From Ruminococcaceae bacterium UBA3753 (GTDB lineage: Bacteria; Bacillota; Clostridia; Oscillospirales; Acutalibacteraceae): a stretch of DNA of 53,351 bases. Numbering within the stretch: the first letter of the stretch is position 1; each line of letters opens with the position of its first letter. The notes under the pieces were generated by a model. That model had not been told where the DNA came from and made no database searches. It was given only the letters and a program-made list of their open reading frames with translations. Position numbers and translations under genes: made by a program. Positions 26,713 through 35,218 of the stretch are shown here, in pieces. The stretch spans positions 1 to 53,351 of the forward strand of contig DFGJ01000009.1 of the NCBI GenBank assembly GCA_002372375.1. Direction: 5' to 3'.

Positions 26713-27769
26713 TGCGGATGTCTATAGAGCCTTTTACAATTAGTTGATAAGGTTCGGTATCTCTGTCAAAAGTCGATGTACTGGGAATAGAGTAATTTTT
26801 TACACCTTCTACGTGATAAACTCTTTCAGCTATGTCTGCCACTAAGAATGGGTCGCCTATCTTTAAAGAATCATAATAATTTTCTATTTCTGTTACACAT
26901 TTATCCCTAACTTCACTAAATACATAATCTTCTCCGACAGTGATATAAAGTATAGTACTTACAGAAACTAAAGAAGGATCTTTGACCAGAACGTTCACAT
27001 TTATCTCCCTTAACTTATTTATTTCTGTCTGTATCTTGGATCTTAAGTCTTCACTAACTGGTTCGCCTTTTCCTGCCACATAAATATCCACTGTTCCGGT
27101 GCCTCTTGCCCGCGGTATAACGCTTGCCGAAAAAACACCATCATATTTGAGTGCTTCGCTTTTATAGAACGCTATGTTGGTTCCGTTCGAAACATTTTTA
27201 TAACTGTCTATTATCCTTTCTCTAAGTTCTTCGTCACTTTCCTCATCCACTCCTCCCGAAAATCTGCTGTTGTTTGTAACATAAGTAATCCCGGAAGGTG
27301 GCGATACCATTATCGTTATAGTCCTACTTGAGACGTTTTTGTCTTTGCCACCTTCTAAAGAAACAGCCTCTACATCAACAGAGGTTGTACCAGCTGTCAG
27401 TATCCCCTCTTTAACGGTTTCAAATCTTATCCCATTTTCCAGGCTTCCTGTGCAACATACAGTACCTGCAGGAACTGTTATATCGTATGGCAGGGCATTA
27501 GTCCTTGAAAAAGTAAGCACACCTTTAGATTTTACACATGCTTTTCTTTCTAACCCTCTTTCTACAGCATGATTATTTAGATTTTCACCAAAAGCCGTCT
27601 GAACAAACATCTGTTTTTTTATATAGTTTAGCTTTGAGTAAAGAGAAAACAGTTCTCCAGCTAAAATTTTTAGCCTTATTCCTATATCAGAAGCATCATC
27701 TGCACTAAAACCTGTAAGTTCTAGGAAACTGTTTTGCAGTCTTCCTAAAATATCAGAATAACTTTCCAT
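26699..27769 (-). CDS. Baseplate J-like protein (gp47/XkdT family)
   Basis: Baseplate wedge protein of contractile tails. At 356 aa it has family length. Typical: the opening helix with LTGFSADDASDIGIRL, RKACVKSKGVLTFSR and the YDITVPAGTVCCTGS beta layer; F-S-G-G-V-D-E-E-S-D-E-E-L-R-E-R-I; then GTGTVDIYVAGKGEP. Its ATG overlaps the gp25 stop (TAATG), so the two are translationally coupled. The frame is intact although decayed copies of its 3' end follow. Confidence 0.9.
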   Translation of the reverse strand: MESYSDILGRLQNSFLELTGFSADDASDIGIRLKILAGELFSLYSKLNYIKKQMFVQTAFGENLNNHAVERGLERKACVKSKGVLTFSRTNALPYDITVPAGTVCCTGSLENGIRFETVKEGILTAGTTSVDVEAVSLEGGKDKNVSSRTITIMVSPPSGITYVTNNSRFSGGVDEESDEELRERIIDSYKNVSNGTNIAFYKSEALKYDGVFSASVIPRARGTGTVDIYVAGKGEPVSEDLRSKIQTEINKLREINVNVLVKDPSLVSVSTILYITVGEDYVFSEVRDKCVTEIENYYDSLKIGDPFLVADIAERVYHVEGVKNYSIPSTSTFDRDTEPYQLIVKGSIDIRNSDG

Positions 27770-28134
27770 TAGACTTTAACCACCAATGTTTTATTTTTAT
27801 TGTTTATTAGAAAAAAGATAGTAAATTTTAGTTTCTTGTTTTCTTCATTTTCTATGTGTTCCAGAGATAAATCGTTTAACTCAGCTTGAGGGACATCAAA
27901 AAGGACTTTTTTTACTATTACCTTTGCTTCCTCCTTTATTATCTCATCGTCAGCTACTAGATCCCTTAATTTATAAAGATCGCTACCAAGACTTTTTTGA
28001 TATATAAAACTTCCCATCTTAGTAATTAACCTTATAAATATCTTTTGTAGTATCTCTTCTTCATCTGTAATTTTTATTGGTAATCCGTTATTTCCTAAAA
28101 CAAAATCTCCATCTGCACTAATGGCTGTGTCCAA
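27769..28134 (-). CDS. Baseplate wedge protein, gp25/XkdS-like
   Basis: gp25-like lysozyme-family fold protein of the baseplate wedge. 121 aa from TTG 28134 (124 from GTG 28143). The GTG lies inside GGAAGGTGA, so the TTG eight bases on is the likelier start. Typical: D-F-V-L-G-N-N-G-L-P-I, E-E-I-L-Q-K-I-F-I-R-L-I-T-K-M-G-S-F-I-Y, and S-D-L-Y-K-L. The stop overlaps the gpJ ATG. Its upstream neighbour should be the spike gene, but 1.3 kb of non-coding DNA with the putative large RNA intervenes. Confidence 0.85.
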   Translation of the reverse strand: MDTAISADGDFVLGNNGLPIKITDEEEILQKIFIRLITKMGSFIYQKSLGSDLYKLRDLVADDEIIKEEAKVIVKKVLFDVPQAELNDLSLEHIENEENKKLKFTIFFLINNKNKTLVVKV

Positions 28135-28244
28135 TTTTTTCACCTTCCTCTTTTTTGCAATGTTTTTACATTAAAAGTTCGTGTCTTACAGCTATACAGA
28201 TTATTATCTATACAATTTTTCCAATGATATGTTGTATATTTTGC

Positions 28245-28968
28245 GATGCTCATTTTTAGTTCGATAATCAAAAATTAAAATTGAATCGAACGATAGTAGG
28301 AAATTCCATGTTTATACTTTAATTTAAATTTTTGAAAACAAAAACTATAGCCCTTGGCTTTTTTGAGCGCCACATTTCTGAGTTGTTCGAGCACTCTTAA
28401 CTACTTTCAGCCTTAAAACATACCGTGCTCGAACTGCGAAGATGGTGGCGCGATAGAAAACTTTATTTTTTACTCTCAATTACACTAAATATCATACCTG
28501 CATTTGTTATCAATACCTTTTATGATCATAACTACCAAGTTCATTTGCATCAGTGAAAAATAATTTGTTTTAATAAATTACTTTTCCAACGTAATATTTT
28601 CATTTAATCTATAGCGAATATGCTTGTACGGATCGAGCATAAAAATTCACACAATTTTGTTTTATGCTGATAACTAATCTGTTGTGGCGCTTATTGAAAT
28701 TTTTCTATTTCGAGCATCAAAATTAAATACGTTTTAATAAATTATCCTTTAAAAATCTTTATTAACAAACCCGCGTCACAGACTTCACCGGCGGACAAAA
28801 TCTGTTAAATTAAAAAGCCTTATAAAGGAGTATTATTCAACGATTATAGTCCGCCTTGCTCGTCTTTTAGACGCTCCTTAAAGCCGCGGGCTATTCATTC
28901 AAAACCGAAATATAAACCAGTATCGTCCGAGTATTCACTTTATAAATATTTCTATTTAAAAGTTCGGT
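28245..28968 (+). ncRNA. Candidate large structured RNA in the phage locus (ROOL/GOLLD-like in kind)
   Basis: Non-coding in all frames, with GC-rich islands that pair with one another. GATGCTC (28245-28251) pairs with GAGCATC (28712-28718). GTTCGAT (28259) pairs with ATCGAAC (28285), extended by TCAA/TTGA. AGCGCCACA (28366-28374) pairs with TGTGGCGCT (28683-28691), extended by a G-U and an A-U. GTTCGAGCAC (28385) pairs with GTGCTCGAAC (28425). AGCATAAAA (28636) pairs with TTTTATGCT (28660), extended by ATC/GAT. CCCGCG (28770) pairs with CGCGGG (28885), GGCGGAC (28790) with GTCCGCC (28849), and AAGGAG (28825) with CTCCTT (28874), crossing the previous pair as a pseudoknot. ACCGAA (28904) pairs with TTCGGT (28963). 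The first two long-range helices nest. Strand is tentative, from one wobble pair; TATATT at 28235 could be its -10. The ROOL assignment rests on size and phage setting only. Confidence 0.6.
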
Positions 28969-29138
28969 ATATATTTTTCACTTAATTAATAACACTCTAA
29001 AGGCAGAATTTTTTTTAACTCAAATTCTAACTTTTTCTAAAAATTGCCATTACAATTTTCAATTTTTAAAATACTAAAGATGAAATAAAACTCTCAAAAA
29101 ACAATTACTTGGATTAACTAAAAGGCATAAAAATCAAT

Positions 29139-29484
29139 CTATTTCATTTCCGTTTATTAAGACTCTGCCATCATTCTTTAAGACTAAGCTTTCCTCTCCG
29201 TAAAAACAAAAACTTTCTTGTTGCTGAGAATTTATTAACTTTTCTGCAAGTTCAAGAAGTACACCCTAAAAAATAGAGACTTAAATTGCTCACAAGAAAT
29301 AAAAACTAACCTATCACTTTCCCGTTTACTAAAACTCTACCATCATTCTTTAGGACTAAGATTTCCTTTCCGTAAAAACAAAAACTTTTTTTGTTGCTGA
29401 GAATTTATTAACTTTTCTGCAAATTCAAGAATTACACCCTAAAAAATAGAAACTTAAATTGCTCACAAGAAATAAAAATCAACC
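29139..29484. repeat. Two decayed copies of the spike gene 3' end
   Basis: Units of about 172 bp beginning near 29139 and 29312. Each starts with a sequence encoding (minus strand) L-K-N-D-G-R-V-L-(I/V)-N-G-(N/K), like the real gene's last residues at 29479, followed by non-coding sequence nearly identical between units (TTGTTGCTGAGAATTTATTA in both). Confidence 0.8.
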
Positions 29485-29817
29485 TATCTCATTTCCATTC
29501 ACTAAGACTCTGCCATCATTTTTTAAGACTAAGCTTGCTCCGCCGTAAGAGTAAAGCCCTATTTCACCTGCTGCAAGATTTTCGTGGTTCTGAGTTAATG
29601 AGCCGGAATATAGATATCCAGAACTTGTAGGAATCAGGAATACTTTGCTTCCAGTAGTCGGAATGCTAACAATACCATATGGGCAAAAAACAGGCAAATC
29701 TCTGAATTCTACCTCATTTTCAACACAAACACTATTATTAGAAAACTGGGTAACTTTTCCTACCAAAGCGTATGGATTCTTACTGTTAATTGAAGTTATC
29801 TTTTTTGAAATCCACAT
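29479..29817 (-). CDS. Baseplate spike protein-like (gpV type), short (112 aa)
   Basis: Central spike or puncturing component. The OB-like start has ITSINSKNPYALVGKVTQF and VEFRDLPVFCPYGIVSIPTTGSKVFLIPTS, and the end L-K-N-D-G-R-V-L-V-N-G-N-E-I-G is the beta-helix-type turn seen in phage spikes. AGAGGT precedes the ATG. It is shorter than P2 gpV (about 200 aa). Position between the gpD-like hub and gp25 supports the call. Confidence 0.65.
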   Translation of the reverse strand: MWISKKITSINSKNPYALVGKVTQFSNNSVCVENEVEFRDLPVFCPYGIVSIPTTGSKVFLIPTSSGYLYSGSLTQNHENLAAGEIGLYSYGGASLVLKNDGRVLVNGNEIG

Positions 29818-30118
29818 ATCAAACCTCTATATGCATTTATGTTGGTCAAATAAATCAATAACTAATTATAAAGGATTCAAATATCGTAGACACATACCTA
29901 AATATACTTAATACATTATTTAATTCTTTGCTTTTAAACTTAGTCTACAAAATTTCGACTTTAGATTCCAAAGCCATCAATTAAAATCCTTACGAAAGAA
30001 GATTTTTATGTAAAAAATTAAAATTTTATTTTATCTGCTTCCCATTAAAAATCTATATATCAACAGATTCTTTTCCTGTACTTACAAATAATGTGCCCAA
30101 CTAAAAAACAAATCCTTA
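29818..30118. other. Short AT-rich gap between hub and spike genes
   Basis: About 300 bases, no gene. The segment near 30020-30110 (CCCATTAAAAATCTATATATC) may be a further decayed spike-end copy, but it is too weak to claim. Confidence 0.3.
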
Positions 30119-31081
30119 CTAGACTAACTGTTCTTGCTCTTTACGTATTAAAGTAACATTAGTTATCTCTTTACTACCGTCTAAAACGTAGTCTAGCTTA
30201 TAGACCAAAAAGCTCCAATCCATACTTTTTAAAGTTGAATCTTTAATTTTTGCAATATCACCAATATTTAAATTTATACTACCGGGTGAAGATATTACCA
30301 CCTCATAAGAGTTTTTGCTGGAATTTTTTAATAATCTTTCTCCATAAGATATGGGCGTATCTTCAAAACTGGAAATATTAATATACCGTTTTCTGCATAT
30401 ACCTTTGTTAACTGCTTCTTCATTTTTTACATTTAATGAATACCTGGTATCGTCTCCAGCTTTAATATATATTTCAGAATATTGCTTATGTCTCCTGAAT
30501 ACTTCACTTATAGAACTGTATCTTATAGCATCGTCTAATTCATTAGAAAAAACTATACTGCTTTCTTTATAGTTTCCGGTGACATCTAAAGTGGAATCTT
30601 CCAAGAACTTTGGGTAAACTCCTAGATAGTTAACACAAAAGCTTTCTAAAACCTCAAATTCACTCATACCTTTAGTAATAACAAACTCTTTAGCAAATGA
30701 TCTTTTATTTCCTAAGAAACTTTCAAACCCATAGGGTTCTACGTGCCTTTTAAAAATAATCTCCAAAGACGGCAGAGTATAACTTTGCGGCTCCGCTTCG
30801 TTGTCTAGCAGTAGTGCCACTTTGTTGCGTGCATTTAAACTAAAAAAACTACCGGAAGTCTTATAGAAAAACTTTTGAGTATCAACTATACCATAAAATA
30901 AAAGTTCATACTTTTCGTTGTATAAAGAAATATTCTTTAATTCAGGGATTCTTTCAATTAAAGGAAAAACTGCTGTTAGCTCATCTGCAGGGGTATCTAA
31001 AGATTTACTTACACCAATTCTTACAGGGTACAAAAATTCTAAAATTTCATCGTCTACGGTCGTAGCCTTGCATCTTAACAA
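30119..31081 (-). CDS. Baseplate hub, gpD/XkdQ-like (320 aa)
   Basis: Hub ring protein that holds the spike (late control D/gp27 fold). Family length. Typical: VRIGVSKSLDTPADELTAVFP, LFYGIVDTQKF, LNARNKVALLLDNEAEPQSY, YGFESFLGNKRS, EFEVLESFCVNYLGVYP. ORF start TTG 31081, about 11 bases behind GGGGG; a CTG two codons earlier has better spacing. Downstream of the LysM gene in the standard XkdP-XkdQ order. Confidence 0.8.
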   Translation of the reverse strand: MLRCKATTVDDEILEFLYPVRIGVSKSLDTPADELTAVFPLIERIPELKNISLYNEKYELLFYGIVDTQKFFYKTSGSFFSLNARNKVALLLDNEAEPQSYTLPSLEIIFKRHVEPYGFESFLGNKRSFAKEFVITKGMSEFEVLESFCVNYLGVYPKFLEDSTLDVTGNYKESSIVFSNELDDAIRYSSISEVFRRHKQYSEIYIKAGDDTRYSLNVKNEEAVNKGICRKRYINISSFEDTPISYGERLLKNSSKNSYEVVISSPGSINLNIGDIAKIKDSTLKSMDWSFLVYKLDYVLDGSKEITNVTLIRKEQEQLV

Positions 31082-31319
31082 ACTCAGATTTTCCCCCGTA
31101 ATTAAAATTTGTTATTCTATCTTTAAAAATTTAGTTCCATTAAACATCTCATACTATGAAATTATGAACTGATATAAACTTATTAAATTCAATCAAAAGT
31201 TATTTAGGCCCCAAAGCCTAACATAGTAAAGTCTTCTCACCTGTAGTCAAAATTTAGTGAAGATTTTTTACAAGAACTTCATTTTAATAAATTATCCTTA
31301 TTAAATAAGAATTTCATTT

Positions 31320-31611
31320 AATGCAAAATTTTACTACCCGCCGTCCAAGTTTCATGACTTTCGGTATAATCAGGTTTTAGAAAATCTAAAAACTTTCTTA
31401 CTTTATGGAATTTATTGTTCAACAAATTTAACTTCCAAGACTTCATTACTTGACATCTGAGTTCCAGAAATTTCTTAACAGTCAGCCACTTGTTCCTACT
31501 TTTAGAAAATCTAAAAACTTTTTTACTTTGTGGAATAATCTATTATCCAATAAATCTATCACTAAATGTGAAATTCTAGAATTTTACTATCTGTCATCTA
31601 AATCTACAGTT
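31320..31611. repeat. Degenerate ~120-bp repeats after the LysM-protein gene
   Basis: TTTTAGAAAATCTAAAAACT occurs at about 31375 and 31499. Flanking blocks (TTTTACTA-CC/TCTGTC-TC) recur at about 31327, 31445 and 31581. No coding content. The same habit of repeated DNA just past a gene's 3' end is seen beside gpJ and the spike. The remaining 31082-31320 shows nothing. Confidence 0.55.
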
Positions 31612-32145
31612 CTAATATAACCTAACTCTTACTTTAGCACTCAGAATATCATTAGGATCTTTTACAAAAGGATTTAACTCCAGTAAATTCTTCACATCAA
31701 TGTTATAAAACAAGGAAATGTCCCACAGAGTCTTCGTTCCGTCCGCAATGTAAAAATCCGTTTTAACCTTCTTTTCTCTCCCATATATATCTTTTATGTC
31801 TTCCCAAAAAACAAACGAATAACTTACTAAATTCGGAGTAGGATCGCCAATTAACTTCAGACTTTTAAAAATAGCAAGAAAAGGATCTAAATTTGGTACA
31901 ACTAAATATCCTCCATCAGAAGAAGATTTAAAAATATTAAATAGTTCTTTATATTGCTCAAAGCACTCCTGACCACAAAATTCTCCTTTACCGGATACTA
32001 TTCTCTTCTTCCGGCCATAGTCCTGATACACACTGCCATTTTTAGGTATTTCTATATCTTTGACGTCGTTTTCAACAACAATACTCAGCTCCCTAGGATT
32101 ACGTGGCCATACATAGTCTTTATATTTCATAAGAGCAGTACTCAT
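31612..32145 (-). CDS. LysM-containing tail/baseplate protein (gpX/XkdP-like)
   Basis: 177 aa. The N-terminal part (YVWPRNPRELSI, RIVSGKGEFCGQECFEQY, GGYLVVPNLDPFLAIF) matches the phage hub adaptor found with C-terminal LysM domains. The C-terminal 50 residues (DFYIADGTKTLWDISLFY, LLELNPFVKDPNDI) form one LysM module. AAAGGAG before ATG. Its start overlaps the end of the preceding 63-codon gene by four bases (ATGA type). It is normally preceded by a tape measure gene, which is absent here. Confidence 0.8.
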   Translation of the reverse strand: MSTALMKYKDYVWPRNPRELSIVVENDVKDIEIPKNGSVYQDYGRKKRIVSGKGEFCGQECFEQYKELFNIFKSSSDGGYLVVPNLDPFLAIFKSLKLIGDPTPNLVSYSFVFWEDIKDIYGREKKVKTDFYIADGTKTLWDISLFYNIDVKNLLELNPFVKDPNDILSAKVRVRLY

Positions 32146-32333
32146 ATAAGCTGCTCCTTTAGAAGGTCATTCCCTAGATATCTTTTATACCGAAGAGAAT
32201 CTTTTTCAAAAATTTCTCCCAAAAATTCATAGTCAAAAAAAAAATTATAACTATCTTTTTCATTTTCCGGACTCTTGTTGACGAAGCTTTCCCTAACATC
32301 TATATTCTCCATAGGCATAGACCACTCTTTCAA
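32142..32333 (-). CDS. Small phage protein (63 aa), unknown
   Basis: ATG frame overlapping the LysM-protein start by four bases, which suggests translational coupling. Charged and aromatic (FFFDYEFLGEIFEKD). Position is where tail-assembly chaperones or the tape measure would sit in a complete phage. It could be a small chaperone or the remnant of a longer gene. No ribosome binding site is clear. Confidence 0.45.
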   Translation of the reverse strand: MKEWSMPMENIDVRESFVNKSPENEKDSYNFFFDYEFLGEIFEKDSLRYKRYLGNDLLKEQLI

Positions 32334-32359
32334 AAATCTTTAAAGAACGGAAATCGATC

Positions 32360-32785
32360 TTATTCTTTTGTTCTACATAGAGAAACGAGAGTAAACTCTT
32401 CTAGGACAACTCCTTCTAAACTTCCACTTTCTTCCATATTGGTCCACTCACAGCAACAAAATACCAAAGACTCCACTGGCTTTACTATTTTTAGTGTAAA
32501 GTTTTTTAGATTATAAAAATCTATTATGTTATTAACAAGACAAAGCTTAGTTAAACTGACTATATACCTTGTATTTCCTTTAACAGTTTGTGCTAGATCA
32601 TTTCCCCACAAAGTATCTGAATGTTTAGTGCTACAAATAGTTTTTATATTATAACTCTTTATTGCACCTACTTTTACTCCATTAATTTCTATATAAAGTC
32701 CTTTTACTGCCGAAAATGCGCTAGTATCATCTAAAAGCTGAATCACAATATCCCTACCAATAATATATATTTTTAATGTCCACAT
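32360..32785 (-). CDS. Phage tail protein, possibly tail-tube-like (141 aa)
   Basis: L-Y-I-E-I-N-G-V-K-V-G-A-I-K-S-Y-N-I-K-T resembles the first strand pair of XkdM-type tube proteins (F-I-D-G-E-x-x-x-x-I-K-T-F), and the size agrees. This is a weak similarity judged by eye. ATG 32785, or GTG 32743 behind TAGGG, may be the start. It is the only candidate for a tube gene in the locus. Confidence 0.45.
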   Translation of the reverse strand: MWTLKIYIIGRDIVIQLLDDTSAFSAVKGLYIEINGVKVGAIKSYNIKTICSTKHSDTLWGNDLAQTVKGNTRYIVSLTKLCLVNNIIDFYNLKNFTLKIVKPVESLVFCCCEWTNMEESGSLEGVVLEEFTLVSLCRTKE

Positions 32786-32837
32786 TAAAGTTAAGAGTAA
32801 CTTTAAACATAATAATATATCAAATTATACTAAATTT

Positions 32838-33287
32838 TCACTTATTTTCTTCGAACAAAATTAAAGAAATTCCTACAAATTCACCTTCAAGTAAAAGAGC
32901 ATCAATAGAACTTTCATATTTTGTCTCTTTTGCTAAAACGGATATTATGCTGAAGTTATCTACATTTTGCAGCAATTTATTGCATATAGAATAAAAGACA
33001 TTAAAATTATTATTACTGTTGTCTTTTTTTGGTATATATATGTTTACTTTTATAGTTAATTTAGCACTGTTACCAAAGTATTCTTGACTGTCTTTTGTCC
33101 CCAAATAACCTGAAAAAGTTCCAGTTTTAACATCTAAAGACTTAATACCTAAGACTACAGTTGGAGTTAAAATAGGCTTCGGTGCAAAAAAATTAGGGAA
33201 ATCTAAAATAAACTTAACACCCGAAAGTTCTTCTTTGCTTTCAAGTAATTCTTTTATACGATCTAGAATATTTAAAATTTCATTCAA
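32838..33287 (-). CDS. Phage head-tail joining or tail-completion protein (149 aa)
   Basis: TTG start seven bases behind AAAGGAGAT. It opens with a helix (ILNILDRIKELLESKEEL); the middle is beta-rich (TPTVVLGIKSLDVKTGTFSG, AKLTIKVNIYIPKK). Size and place, after the connector genes, fit a tail-terminator or minor tail protein. Degenerate copies of its 5' end are stacked upstream (33288-33800). Confidence 0.5.
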   Translation of the reverse strand: MNEILNILDRIKELLESKEELSGVKFILDFPNFFAPKPILTPTVVLGIKSLDVKTGTFSGYLGTKDSQEYFGNSAKLTIKVNIYIPKKDNSNNNFNVFYSICNKLLQNVDNFSIISVLAKETKYESSIDALLLEGEFVGISLILFEENK

Positions 33288-33800
33288 AAATTAGATCTCC
33301 TTTAGCGAAAACACTGCTACTATTCACAAAATTGCTAATAAAAATTTAAATTCGAAAAGTTTTTCTTCGATTTCAAGCAGGTCTTTCATATATTTTAGAG
33401 TATGTAAAATTAGACCTACTTTAATGAAAGCTACCGTTACTGTTTACAAAATCACTAACAGAAATTTAAGTCTCAAAAATTCTTTTCTGTTTTAAAACAA
33501 TTTTTATACGCTCTAGAGTATTTAAAATTTCATTCAAAATTAAACCTACTTTAATGAAAGCTACCGTTACTGTTTACAAAATCACTAACAGAAATTTAAG
33601 TCTCAAAAATTCTTTTCTGTTTTAAAACAATTTTTATACGCTCTAGAGTATTTAAAATTTCATTCAAAATTAAACCTACTTTAATGAAAACTACTGCTGC
33701 CGTTTACAAAATCGCTGGTAAAAATTTAATTTTTAAAAGTTTTTCTTAGTTTTAAAGCCGTCACTGGAATAAAAAATTTTTAGCAAAAGTTCAATTCCGA
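33288..33800. repeat. Four 130-bp tandem copies of the 5' end of the 149-aa gene
   Basis: CCTACTTTAATGAAA recurs at 33415, 33545 and 33675 (period 130). The units 33415-33544 and 33545-33674 appear nearly identical. Each unit ends with TTTAAAATTTCATTCAAAA, the start region of the real gene at about 33270-33290. The copies are therefore duplications of the gene's start plus leader, not translatable as they stand. Confidence 0.85.
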
Positions 33801-33868
33801 AAAATTTATGTATGCTTCAAAATAAGTTCCTTATATGCTAGGTTATATTTTAATATTTAATTTTAAAG

Positions 33869-34210
33869 CTAGACTTCTCTTATATGCTTTGAGAGTATAG
33901 CCCATATATAAATAACATCATTTTTCAAATAAACTTTTTCTGCTTTTTTTAATAAATATTCCTCATTTTCAGTGTTAATAAAAACATAGCTTGCATCAAA
34001 AAGATCTAACCTTACATCTTCCGGTCCAATATATAAATAATCACCCTCTTCTACTTCTCCAAATTCTTTAAAAGTTTTTTTAGAAGAACTATTTTTGAAA
34101 TTTAAATTACTTATGAACGCTTTTGTTTTTGCCAATATAATTCCATCTATTAATATTTTTACATCTTGACCGTACTTGCTAAGTATGTCGTATATACACT
34201 TACTAAACAT
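33869..34210 (-). CDS. Phage head-closure-like protein (113 aa)
   Basis: Small phage protein in the connector region. Opens I-Y-D-I-L-S-K-Y-G-Q-D-V-K-I; contains E-V-E-E-G-D-Y-L-Y-I-G-P-E-D-V-R, a beta pattern seen in head-closure/stopper proteins. ATG start, GGAAAGA upstream. Exact family not recognised. Confidence 0.45.
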   Translation of the reverse strand: MFSKCIYDILSKYGQDVKILIDGIILAKTKAFISNLNFKNSSSKKTFKEFGEVEEGDYLYIGPEDVRLDLFDASYVFINTENEEYLLKKAEKVYLKNDVIYIWAILSKHIREV

Positions 34211-34544
34211 TTTTTATCTTTCCAATTTACAAAAGATATTTGAAGTACTTATAATATTAAATTTCTGCGTTCCTTTACTTACCACCAAAAAGCGATTTTA
34301 GACGTTATTTTTTTATTTCATAACTCGTTTTGCACAAGGTTTACTCTGAATAGACTTTATACGTATAAATTGAAGTTTTACTGAGATATAAAATAACTAA
34401 ATTCCTTACTTTTTTGAAATCGTCAGTACTTTTATTTATTTTAAACTTTCTTATATTTAACTTATCCGACTGACCACTTCTGGGGCGTTTTATACTTTAA
34501 CAGATAGTATAAGCGAAGGCTTCTTTCAAAAGATATACAAAAAC
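34211..34544. other. Non-coding gap in the head-gene block
   Basis: About 330 bases, AT-rich, without an open frame or repeat that I can recognise. Other gaps of this size (34929-35218, 38929-39218) are equally empty. Such gaps are unusual for a phage, whose genes normally abut. Confidence 0.4.
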
Positions 34545-34928
34545 TTAGCAGCAGCACTTAAAACTCGGAATTCCCTGAAAATAAAAATTATCATCCAATA
34601 AAAGATCAGCTATATCTTCTTTTGCACCTGCCCATATATCTTCCGCCGCTTTAACCGATGCATCTAAATCACTTTTTATGTTTACTCCACCTGCCGAAAA
34701 AGATCCTTCTATATTTTTTGCTCTTTTTAAAAGCATGTATTTGTAAAATGCAAAAACGGCTGCTGCATAATTCAGTCTTAATTTATCTTCTTCTTTTACG
34801 CTTTTATCCTTGAGTCTTAGTTTAATGTTCCTTAAAGCATCCTTAAGAAGTGGCATATAAACATCGGATTCTTTTTCATCAACATCAGAAATAAGTAAAA
34901 AATTTCTTAAGACTTCGCTCAAATCCAT
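34545..34928 (-). CDS. Head-tail connector (gp6-like) protein (127 aa)
   Basis: Helical protein directly after the capsid gene. Repeated helices (YMPLLKDALRNIKLRL, KLRLNYAAAVFAFYKYML) are like the gp6/YqbG connector adaptors. The C-terminus is C-C-C. Ring-forming adaptor between portal and tail by analogy. Confidence 0.55.
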   Translation of the reverse strand: MDLSEVLRNFLLISDVDEKESDVYMPLLKDALRNIKLRLKDKSVKEEDKLRLNYAAAVFAFYKYMLLKRAKNIEGSFSAGGVNIKSDLDASVKAAEDIWAGAKEDIADLLLDDNFYFQGIPSFKCCC

Positions 34929-35218
34929 ATTTAAAGGCTCACTGCTTTCTATATTTTAAATTTAAATCAGAGTTAAAACACCTTATTTATGCAATAAGAA
35001 AAACACCAATAACTTACAATATTTCTCGAAGCAGTCTTTACAAATCTAAAGACTGCCACCTAAATACCACAAAAATATTAAGGTGAGAAAACATCAGGAA
35101 ATATTGTTAAATATTTTATTTAAATTATGAAAAATAAACTGACAACTTAAAAATAAGTTTTTGTTGCGCAAAAACAAAGATTTCTCTAAAAGAGCACGAA
35201 AAAATAAAAATTTAACCA

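Noticed and set aside
28144..29140. Diversity-generating retroelement or group II intron in the phage tail region
   Set aside because: No reverse transcriptase frame and no template/variable repeat pair; the repeats nearby are decayed gene ends.
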